Source: Lachnospiraceae bacterium (GTDB lineage Bacteria; Bacillota_A; Clostridia; Lachnospirales; Lachnospiraceae). From it: 45,539 bases of DNA. The notes beneath the pieces were generated by a model. It was not told the origin of the DNA. It saw only the letters and a program-made list of their open reading frames with translations, and ran no database searches. Below are positions 38,491 to 45,539 of this stretch, piece by piece. The stretch is taken from the NCBI GenBank assembly GCA_017613055.1, contig JAGAES010000148.1:1-45539 (forward strand), given 5' to 3'. A program made the position numbers and the translations under genes. The number at the start of each line of letters is the position of its first letter. Positions within the stretch are counted from its first letter, which is position 1.

Positions 38491-38841
38491 TTACAGCTCC
38501 TCGACGGAAACCGTCCTGCCGTCTCTCCAGACGCGCTCCAGATCATAGAACAGGCGGTCCTGCTTCGAAAAAACATGAATGACAACGTCTTCATAATCGA
38601 GAAGAATCCAGCCGCAGTTCTTCATACCTTCGACGCGCTTCGGGGAACGTCCGAGTTTGAAAAGTTTTTCCTTTACGTTATCGACAAGGGCTTCCACCTG
38701 AGGCGCATTCGCTCCGTCGCAGATGACGAAATAATCCGCAATTGTGGAAACGTCCGCGATATTGATAATCTGAATGTTTCCGCCCTTCTTCTCTTCGAGT
38801 GCCTCGCAGGCGGTCTTAACCAGTTCGTTCGATGTTAACAT
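38491..38841 (-). CDS. rsfS: Ribosome silencing factor RsfS
   Basis: The 116-residue protein shows ADVSTIADYFVICDGANAPQ and GWILLDYEDVVIHVFS, the core of the RsfS/YbeB/Iojap family. It binds L14 on the large subunit and blocks subunit joining in starved cells. It follows yhbY on the same strand with a 26-nt gap. In many Firmicutes nadD and yqeK stand between these two genes; they are absent here. Confidence 0.96.
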   Translation of the reverse strand: MLTSNELVKTACEALEEKKGGNIQIINIADVSTIADYFVICDGANAPQVEALVDNVKEKLFKLGRSPKRVEGMKNCGWILLDYEDVVIHVFSKQDRLFYDLERVWRDGRTVSVEEL

Positions 38842-38867
38842 ACGCTTCTCCTTTATGATTTCCGCCT

Positions 38868-39155
38868 TCAGGGCAGAATGATTTTCTTTCTTTTCTTCGA
38901 TTCCCGGTACAGAACAATCTTCTTTCCGATTACCTGGACGACTTCCGCGCCGGTTCGCTCGGAAAGCATCCGCGCAAGGTCATCCGGTTCTTCCATACAG
39001 TTATTAAGCACCGAAATCTTAACCAATTCCCGCGCCTCAAGCGCTTCCGAAACGGACGCGGAAATCTCCGGCGTGAGGCGGCCTTTGCCGATCTGCAGAA
39101 TCGGCTCCGTCACCATCGCAATGCTTTTCAGATAGGCTCTCTGCTTGCTGTTCAT
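38868..39155 (-). CDS. yhbY: YhbY-family CRM-domain RNA-binding protein
   Basis: The 95-residue protein is a single CRM domain: MNSKQRAYLKSIAMVTEPIL, then QIGKGRLTPEISASVSEALE and the end ...VIGKKIVLYRESKKRKKI. The family associates with pre-50S ribosomal particles. AGGAGAG precedes the chosen ATG; the open frame extends 15 codons upstream into the obgE stop region. It is the gene next after obgE, with a gap of 28 nt. Confidence 0.95.
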   Translation of the reverse strand: MNSKQRAYLKSIAMVTEPILQIGKGRLTPEISASVSEALEARELVKISVLNNCMEEPDDLARMLSERTGAEVVQVIGKKIVLYRESKKRKKIILP

Positions 39156-39183
39156 CGGCTCTCTCCTTCGGAAAATGTAATGC

Positions 39184-40482
<1,299 letters not shown>

Positions 40483-40488
40483 TCAGAT

Positions 40489-40576
40489 GTCATGAGGAGG
40501 GACCCGCGAAGCGGGAAGAGTCCTGATGACCTACGCACACGCTTGTCGCCGCAGACGACCTTCATTCAGCGTGTGC
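40489..40576 (-). ncRNA. Structured leader upstream of obgE (two stem-loops)
   Basis: Two adjacent hairpins nearly fill the gap before obgE. Stem A joins GCACACGCT (40535-40543) with AGCGTGTGC (40568-40576), with an inner GTCG/CGAC helix. Stem B joins GTCATGAGGA (40489-40498) with TCCTGATGAC (40521-40530), one mismatch, with an inner CCCGC/GCGGG helix closed by GAA. No T-tract follows on the obgE side, so they are not simple terminators. I do not recognise the fold. It could be a regulatory leader or a palindromic repeat. Confidence 0.5.
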
Positions 40577-40581
40577 TCCTT

Positions 40582-40618
40582 AAAAAAAAGGCCCCGGTAT
40601 CGATTACCAGGGCCTTTT
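40582..40618 (-). terminator. Rho-independent terminator after rpmA
   Basis: On the minus strand a 14-bp stem with one mismatch (40586-40599 with 40605-40618) and a 5-nt loop is followed by a run of eight T (complement of 40582-40589). It separates L21-Prp-L27 from obgE. Confidence 0.9.
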
Positions 40619-40628
40619 GGAAATCAAA

Positions 40629-40913
40629 CTATTCGGCTACAGGATAAACGCTGGCCTGCTTTCTGCCGCCTGCCTTGGTTTCGAACTTCAAAGTTCCGTC
40701 TACCAATGCGAACAGGGTATCATCGCCTCCGCGTCCTACATTAACGCCGGGATGAATCTTGGTGCCACGCTGACGGAACAGGATGTTGCCCGCCTTGACA
40801 AACTGACCGTCTGCCCTCTTGGCGCCGAGTCTCTTGGACTCGGAATCTCTGCCGTTCTTCGTGGAGCCAACACCCTTCTTATGAGCAAATAACTGAAGGT
40901 TCATAGTAAGCAT
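40629..40913 (-). CDS. rpmA: 50S ribosomal protein L27 with cleavable N-terminus
   Basis: The 94-residue protein starts [20 protein letters not shown]. Firmicute L27 carries such an N-terminal extension, cut after LQ(F/L)F so that the mature tail starting AHKKG reaches the peptidyl-transferase centre. The Prp protease that makes the cut is encoded just upstream. GAGGAGG lies 8 nt before the ATG. The rest ([37 protein letters not shown]) is standard L27. Confidence 0.98.
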   Translation of the reverse strand: MLTMNLQLFAHKKGVGSTKNGRDSESKRLGAKRADGQFVKAGNILFRQRGTKIHPGVNVGRGGDDTLFALVDGTLKFETKAGGRKQASVYPVAE

Positions 40914-40939
40914 GTCAATTCCCTCCTCAAAAATGTGTC

Positions 40940-41257
40940 TTAACTCTCTGTAACAATGATCTTAACGTGTCCGGGATACTGCTCCGCGACACTTTGCAAT
41001 CCGAGATACATGGACTGCAGCAGCAAATGTGCTTCAGGACTTACCGTTCCGAGCATCTCCGCATGCAACTCTCCGTCCGACTGAGCTGTGCCGATCCGGT
41101 CGGATGTCAGCTGTTCGATGGAATTCACGGTGTTGATCGTTAATGCGGAAACCGCGGAACACACAATATCCTGTCCCTCATCCGCATATTCAGCATGTCC
41201 CGTTACGGAAAATGCCACGATCCCGTCCTTCTCTTTACGAATTGTAATCGTAATCAT
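40940..41257 (-). CDS. prp: Ribosomal-processing cysteine protease Prp
   Basis: The 105-residue protein has the Prp pair His21 (VTGHAEYA) and Cys33 ([10 protein letters not shown]). Prp removes the N-terminal extension of L27. It lies between rplU and rpmA, the universal arrangement in Firmicutes. No clear ribosome binding site is seen, and it starts 2 nt after rplU, so translational coupling is likely. Confidence 0.95.
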   Translation of the reverse strand: MITITIRKEKDGIVAFSVTGHAEYADEGQDIVCSAVSALTINTVNSIEQLTSDRIGTAQSDGELHAEMLGTVSPEAHLLLQSMYLGLQSVAEQYPGHVKIIVTES

Positions 41258-41259
41258 GA

Positions 41260-41571
41260 TTATGCGTTAATCGCGTCGATCTTAACCTGTGTAAAGGCCT
41301 GTCTGTGTCCGTTCTTCTTATGATATCCGGACTTTCTCTTGTAACGGTATACGATAACCTTCTTCGCCCTACCGTCACCGATTACGGTCGCGGAAACGGT
41401 TGCGCCGGCAACACAGGGAGTTCCGACAACAAGTTCACTTCCATTGTTTACTGCGAGAACCTGATCAAAAGTAAAGTTCTCACCCTCGGCTGCACCGAGC
41501 TTTTCAACTTTAATGATATCGCCTTCAGCTACCTTGTACTGCTTACCGCCTGTTGCAATAATCGCGTACAT
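41260..41571 (-). CDS. rplU: 50S ribosomal protein L21
   Basis: The 103-residue protein starts MYAIIATGGKQYKVAEGDII and has the C-terminal RNA-binding patch RYKRKSGYHKKNGHRQAFT. AGGAGGT precedes this ATG; an upstream in-frame ATG lies before the ribosome binding site and is not used. It heads the L21-Prp-L27 unit behind a strong promoter. Confidence 0.98.
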   Translation of the reverse strand: MYAIIATGGKQYKVAEGDIIKVEKLGAAEGENFTFDQVLAVNNGSELVVGTPCVAGATVSATVIGDGRAKKVIVYRYKRKSGYHKKNGHRQAFTQVKIDAINA

Positions 41572-41648
41572 AATGGCACCTCCTATTATCATTACTCGCC
41601 AACTACGGTGGCACTTGCGTGCTCTTCAGACCCCATTGTGCGGCATAC
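41572..41648 (-). ncRNA. Candidate L21 leader RNA
   Basis: The leader of roughly 75 nt between the rplU promoter and start can form a GCAC-GCAA-GTGC tetraloop hairpin (41611-41622) and a competing GCCA...TGGC hairpin (41598-41612) that shares two bases with it. Ribosomal protein leaders upstream of rplU are known in Firmicutes. I could not match the full consensus by eye. Confidence 0.4.
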
Positions 41649-41654
41649 TGTGAC

Positions 41655-41683
41655 AGAATAGCATAATCCGTCGGGAATGTCAA
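41655..41683 (-). promoter_or_regulatory. Extended -10 promoter of rplU
   Basis: On the minus strand TTGACA (complement of 41678-41683), a 17-nt spacer and TATTCT (complement of 41655-41660) with a TGC extension. The -35 overlaps the stop codon of the upstream membrane-protein gene. Confidence 0.88.
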
Positions 41684-42495
41684 GAAAAATCTTGTTTCTT
41701 CCTCATCTTCTTCAAATAGAAACCGGCCATTCCGAACTGGTATATTTCCAGAATTCGAAACATAAGAAACGAAACCGACAGATACCGGTTCCCGCTTCTG
41801 TCAAGAAGGTTGTTGATCTGTCTCACATATACTGTTTCATCCGGTTCCGGAAAAGTCTCACCGGTAATCACTCCGACAACCAGATAAAGCACTGCTAAGA
41901 ACATCAGCAAACACATGCACAGAATATTGGTTTTATAAAGATTCGGAAATGCCTTTCTTATATAAGACGGGTTATCGCAGAGACACTCCGAGTTATAAAA
42001 CAGGTGAATGACAAACGGCACAAGAAAAATCAGAAACATCTCCGCCGAGAGCCAGTTCATTCCGTACAAAGGAGCTGACAGCTTCACGCTCGGCGTGAGA
42101 GAGGCTGCAATGACTCCCTGCAGAAGAAAAATGTAAAGAACAAAGGCCATTCTTTTAACGGTAAAGCATGCAGCCAAAGCCGCAACAGCTTTAAGCAAAA
42201 AGGCAAACGGTGAAGTCAGTATATAATTGTCGTTCATAAGCAGAAAGAAGAACGGCGACGTATCGCTGCTCCATCCGGCAAATGTATATGCCGAAAATCC
42301 CAAAAGGGTAATCACATCCGCTATGATAAACCAAAGAAAGAGGTCTTGAAAAACCCGCAGCACGTGTTCCCGTTCCGTCAGAAGCTTAAGCCCGGTATTC
42401 TGTCCTTCTGTGATATCCTGCCCGGACATCGTCATTATGCCGTTCTCCGAACTGACATATCCGACAAATTCTTTTTTCTCATTATATACTTTCAT
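41680..42495 (-). CDS. Multi-spanning membrane protein of unknown function (first of a related pair)
   Basis: The 271-residue protein begins with a short soluble segment, MKVYNEKKEFVGYVSSENGI, followed by five or six hydrophobic spans and a basic tail. I do not recognise a family. The neighbouring gene encodes a protein with a similar opening and layout, so the two look like an ancient tandem duplication. Its start overlaps that gene by 14 nt. It stands between RNase G and rplU, a position without such genes in most Clostridia. Confidence 0.75.
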   Translation of the reverse strand: MKVYNEKKEFVGYVSSENGIMTMSGQDITEGQNTGLKLLTEREHVLRVFQDLFLWFIIADVITLLGFSAYTFAGWSSDTSPFFFLLMNDNYILTSPFAFLLKAVAALAACFTVKRMAFVLYIFLLQGVIAASLTPSVKLSAPLYGMNWLSAEMFLIFLVPFVIHLFYNSECLCDNPSYIRKAFPNLYKTNILCMCLLMFLAVLYLVVGVITGETFPEPDETVYVRQINNLLDRSGNRYLSVSFLMFRILEIYQFGMAGFYLKKMRKKQDFS

Positions 42496-43159
42496 GGTTT
42501 CCCGCCTTTTTGATCATCATCGGTATCAAAATCCAATATGCAGTTTCGAACATATAGTACAAAAGCCCGGCATACATGCAGAAAGCAACGGAATCCGCAA
42601 GAAAAGCCATCAGCAACAGTATAATTCTGCAAAGAAATAACGACCAGACAAGTCGGGACTTGCATGCAGACTGCATGGAAACGCAAACCAAAAACAAAAT
42701 CATAAACCCGAGTGCCGTAACAATCGTCTGATTGACGGAGAACAATGCATAATCCGGACGGATGATCATGCTCCCGGCGAAATATCCGAGCAAAACCTGA
42801 AGGCCCACGGCAACGTACAGAATGCGTCTGCGAGCCGAAAGCATGAAAAGCCCGGACAGTTGCAGCAGGTACGAAAGAGGCACAAAAAGAAACACTCCCG
42901 TCCCGAACATTCCGGCCGCCGACAGGCGCTTTACCGTATCGACATCAACAAAAGGAGAAGCATCATTACGAATCGTAAGAATCAGCGAAATGCATGCAAT
43001 AAAGCCGGCAAATGCCATGACATAATACCCGCTCGGAAGTGAAATCCTCTTCGGGGGATCTATGCGTACGCTGACCGGCATGATGGCATTTTCCGATTCA
43101 AACAAATCTGAGTCCCGCACGGTTCCGATTAAATTGTGATGTTCATCGTATAATTTCAT
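42482..43159 (-). CDS. Multi-spanning membrane protein of unknown function (second of a related pair)
   Basis: The 225-residue protein opens MKLYDEHHNLIGTVRDSDLF, has a cytoplasmic stretch of about 40 residues, then five or six membrane spans. The opening pattern MK-x-Y-(N/D)-E-x4-(V/I)-G is shared with the gene that follows it. No catalytic motif is seen. It starts 12 nt after the RNase G gene, so it is probably co-transcribed with it. AT content seems somewhat higher than in the flanking genes. Confidence 0.75.
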   Translation of the reverse strand: MKLYDEHHNLIGTVRDSDLFESENAIMPVSVRIDPPKRISLPSGYYVMAFAGFIACISLILTIRNDASPFVDVDTVKRLSAAGMFGTGVFLFVPLSYLLQLSGLFMLSARRRILYVAVGLQVLLGYFAGSMIIRPDYALFSVNQTIVTALGFMILFLVCVSMQSACKSRLVWSLFLCRIILLLMAFLADSVAFCMYAGLLYYMFETAYWILIPMMIKKAGNHESI

Positions 43160-43171
43160 TCCGTTATAACC

Positions 43172-44365
43172 TTATGGTTCAAATCCGAGTTTTCTAACGG
43201 TTTCGTAAAGCGGCACGTCCTTCTTCTCCCGTGTGATTTCGACGATTCCGAGTGCCGTGATATCGACTACATTGACGGAGCGGTCGTCCGCCGTATATTC
43301 GCGAAGCTTCGTAAGCAATTCCTGTGCATCCCCGAAGCCGTCGGTGGATATGAAATCACAGAGAATCATCCCCGAAAGGCCTCGTAACCGCATCTGGCGC
43401 GCGAGCTCCTTCGCGGCTTCTAAGTTAATCTCATGAAGCGCGTTCTTCTTTCGAAGCGCGGACCCTCTCCCGCTGTTCACATCGACAACGGTCATCGCTT
43501 CGGTTTTATCAAACACAATGTTGCCGCCGCTCGGAAGCGGAACGGTCCGCGCCTGAGCGTCCGAAAAGGCCTTCGAAAGGCCATACAGATGATATAAACT
43601 TACCTTTTCGGAATCGTATTTCCGAAGCTTTCCGGAGAAATCCGGAAGGAACGCAGAAAAGTACTCCGAAAGCTTCGCAAAAACATCCGGATCGTCGGTA
43701 ACAATCTCCGCAAGCTCCGAAAGGTATTCGTCCCGGAATAAAATCATATATTCCGAAAGTCCCTCATGCAGGCAGGTCCCCGGAACGCCGCAGCGGAACT
43801 TTCTCACAACTTCCTCATACGAGGTTCTAAGCGTCTCATATTCTTTTATGATCCGCTCCTCCTCGAAATATACGGAGTTCGTCCGGAGCATCACCCCGTA
43901 CCCTCCTTCCGTTCTTCCGGCAAATTCCGCGCGCATCCGGTCGCGGAAACCGGGAACGTCGATTTTCTTTGAAAAGGATATTCCCTTTCTTCCCTGAAGA
44001 AGGCATACGGCATTCCCGACAAGCGAAACCGCGCCGGTTCCCGAAGAAGCCTTCTGTTTCGACGGCAGGCGGTCAATCTGAATCAGAATGCAATCACCCG
44101 CATGAAGCTTCCCGTCCGCATGTTTCGGTTCCGTAAGCGCGCCTTCGGTCTTCTCGATCGGCACATACACATTTTCCCCGGTTCCGATATCGACAAAGCA
44201 CGCATTCATGTTCGGAACCATCCGGTCAATCCGTCCGATATAAACGTTCCCGACACGGAATAACTCGGATTCTTTGCATAAAGACAGCTTCCGGCATTCC
44301 TTCCCGCGGAACAGGGCGGTTACAAGGACGCCGTCCTTCCGGCAGATTATGATTCGATCATCCAT
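43172..44365 (-). CDS. rng: RNase E/G-family endoribonuclease, short form
   Basis: The 397-residue protein has an N-terminal S1 domain (VGNVYIGRIDRMVPNMNACFVDIG) and a DNase I-like catalytic domain with the metal-binding aspartates Asp295 (TVVDVNSGR) and Asp337 (MILCDFIS), which match Asp303 and Asp346 of E. coli RNase E. E. coli RNase G has 489 residues. This protein ends shortly after the catalytic domain, so the CPxC zinc-link and small domain used for tetramer formation are missing. The start overlaps the DUF2344 gene by 19 nt. Confidence 0.92.
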   Translation of the reverse strand: MDDRIIICRKDGVLVTALFRGKECRKLSLCKESELFRVGNVYIGRIDRMVPNMNACFVDIGTGENVYVPIEKTEGALTEPKHADGKLHAGDCILIQIDRLPSKQKASSGTGAVSLVGNAVCLLQGRKGISFSKKIDVPGFRDRMRAEFAGRTEGGYGVMLRTNSVYFEEERIIKEYETLRTSYEEVVRKFRCGVPGTCLHEGLSEYMILFRDEYLSELAEIVTDDPDVFAKLSEYFSAFLPDFSGKLRKYDSEKVSLYHLYGLSKAFSDAQARTVPLPSGGNIVFDKTEAMTVVDVNSGRGSALRKKNALHEINLEAAKELARQMRLRGLSGMILCDFISTDGFGDAQELLTKLREYTADDRSVNVVDITALGIVEITREKKDVPLYETVRKLGFEP

Positions 44366-45132
44366 AACGGCACCTTCTTTTCTCCCTGATCACCGAACAG
44401 ATCCATCCGGTGTATGGTCCGTTCGGTCTTCTCTTCCGTAATCCCCGCATACGAAAGAATTCCCTGAAGAAATACTTCCGCGGAGATGTTCTGTTCGCTT
44501 CCTGCATCGAGATATACGATTACCGCAGTATCGTCATATAAAGAAGCATGCTCCGCTCCGCACATCATATCGTTATCCGAAAAGGAAAAGCTTCCGTCAT
44601 CAAAAAACCGGGAGACCTTTCCGTCCGTAAGCATGCAAAGTCCGTGCACGCCGGCCCTTAAATCGCATTCGCGCGTTCCGTTCTTGGTCGTTTTTTCGAC
44701 AATATAGGATTTCTCCGACGCAAACCTGCGGAGTACGTCCGGCAGGTCCCGTGGCATTTGCCGGAGTGAAACCGCATAAGCGGCTCCGGTGATCAAAGCC
44801 ATGCCGGTAATCTTCTTCTCGTTCGGCTTGTAGTCCGGAAGAATCGTCACCCGGTTTACCGGGATTTCTTCGCAGCATGCGCCGAGCAATGCATGGTAGA
44901 TTGAGTCCGCGTCAAGCGGCTCGCGTAGTTCCATATCGAAATACTCGCCGTCGCTCGTATACGAAAGCGAAAGCGGCTGCGCAAACGAAAGAATCGGATG
45001 CGGATGATACCCTTCCGAGAACATAAGCGGAAGTCCCGCACGGCGGAATACCTTCTGATAATACCGCATCACATCGAGGTGACCTAAGAACCGGGCGCTT
45101 CCGAATTTTGCAAATCTGACACGTACTCTCAT
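44347..45132 (-). CDS. DUF2344 / TIGR03936 family protein
   Basis: The 261-residue protein starts MRVRVRFAKFGSARFLGHLD and contains FRRAGLPLMFSEGYHPHPIL, the mark of this family. It is nearly always encoded next to a TIGR03960 radical SAM protein, either fused to it or adjacent, and before RNase E/G and the L21 block, as here. Its biochemical role is unknown; a link to tRNA or RNA modification is often assumed. It overlaps the radical SAM gene by 4 nt. Confidence 0.9.
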   Translation of the reverse strand: MRVRVRFAKFGSARFLGHLDVMRYYQKVFRRAGLPLMFSEGYHPHPILSFAQPLSLSYTSDGEYFDMELREPLDADSIYHALLGACCEEIPVNRVTILPDYKPNEKKITGMALITGAAYAVSLRQMPRDLPDVLRRFASEKSYIVEKTTKNGTRECDLRAGVHGLCMLTDGKVSRFFDDGSFSFSDNDMMCGAEHASLYDDTAVIVYLDAGSEQNISAEVFLQGILSYAGITEEKTERTIHRMDLFGDQGEKKVPLWMIES

Positions 45133-45539
45133 CCGTTCACCCCCGTATCCATTCCGTCATAGCAAAGGCTCGTGCCGAACTCGTCACGCGGCTCCACGCA
45201 GACGCCGCAGCCGAATTTGGCGGCGCCGCAACCGGAACATTTGCGGCGGCAGTTCGGCGTGATTTCCGCTCGTTTCGAGCGCTCATATTCACGCCGCAGG
45301 AACTTCTTCGATACGCCGATATCGATGAAATCCCACGGAAGGATCTCGTCCTCGCCGCGTTCTCTCGTATTATAGAAATCAATCGTGACGCCGTGCCGGT
45401 CCATGATTTCCTTCCAGACGTCAAACTTAAAGTATTCTGTCCATGCGTCATAGATGCAGCCGGCCTTATACGCTTCCTCGATTACGTCGCAAAGCTTGCG
45501 GTCGCCTCTCGCGAAGATGCCTTCCATCACACTCGTGTC
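45129..45539 (-). CDS. TIGR03960-family radical SAM protein, C-terminal fragment
   Basis: The frame runs off the right edge, so only about 136 C-terminal residues are visible. SVMEGIFARGDRKL, then AGCIYDAWTEYFKFD and LPWDFIDIGVSKKFLRREYE are conserved features of TIGR03960 proteins. The tail has a cysteine cluster (CRRKCSGCGAAKFGCGVC) that could hold a second metal centre. The radical SAM CxxxCxxC core lies outside the window. It forms a unit with the DUF2344 gene. Confidence 0.9.
   Translation of the reverse strand, partial: DTSVMEGIFARGDRKLCDVIEEAYKAGCIYDAWTEYFKFDVWKEIMDRHGVTIDFYNTRERGEDEILPWDFIDIGVSKKFLRREYERSKRAEITPNCRRKCSGCGAAKFGCGVCVEPRDEFGTSLCYDGMDTGVNG

Overview
The window reads as a block of core chromosome from a Gram-positive anaerobe of the class Clostridia, most likely close to Lachnospiraceae. 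The pointers are SepF and DivIVA cell-division proteins, a MutL with an endonuclease motif, a Bacillus-type CGAAC-N4-GTTCG SOS operator, a ribosomal protein L27 with a cleavable leader beside its Prp protease, and the gene order radC-mreBCD-mrdA-minC-rodA. No rRNA, tRNA, CRISPR array, insertion sequence or prophage was seen.

Layout. (1) 1-6125: the 3' end of pnp and its terminator, then an intracellular glycoside hydrolase pair (GH2 beta-galactosidase and GH95 alpha-L-fucosidase). (2) 6141-13974: uppP, ftsK/spoIIIE, mutL, miaA and a PLP-dependent methionine gamma-lyase-like gene, closely packed. (3) 14074-23077: radC, mreB, mreC, mreD, a large class B PBP, minC, rodA and a lipoprotein D,D-carboxypeptidase, a cell-elongation operon from which minD and minE are absent. 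(4) 23202-23621: a monocistronic small P-loop protein with its own consensus promoter and terminator. (5) 23787-29976: a HlyD-like membrane protein, yggS, sepF, divIVA, lspA, an RluD-type pseudouridine synthase and an AAA/DUF4143-type ATPase. (6) 30009-31804: a BlaI-type repressor with a probable self-operator, and a XerS-like tyrosine recombinase with a 34-bp palindrome just upstream. (7) 31816-36378, minus strand: moxR, DUF58 and transglutaminase genes. (8) 36538-38407: a TtcA-like thiolase, then a YneA-like LysM protein divergent from lexA across a cluster of LexA boxes. (9) 38491-45539, minus strand: the radical-SAM/DUF2344/RNase G/L21/Prp/L27/ObgE/YhbY/RsfS block, with two unknown membrane proteins inserted before rplU.

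The genes cover wall-precursor recycling, elongation and division (uppP, mre, PBP, rodA, dac, sepF, divIVA, lspA), DNA repair and chromosome processing (mutL, radC, lexA, ftsK, xerS-like), and ribosome and RNA maturation (obgE, rsfS, yhbY, rluD, miaA, ttcA, rng, pnp).

All genes from 1 to 31.8 kb lie on the + strand and all from 38.5 kb on lie on the - strand, with a mosaic between. A + to - switch holding a XerS-like gene and an adjacent palindrome is what a replication terminus with a dif site would look like. This is the most interesting hypothesis here, but it is an inference. Other points worth following are the minD/minE-less minC, the roughly 240-residue insert in the PBP, the SOS-controlled LysM protein, the heavily structured obgE leader and the unknown membrane pair.
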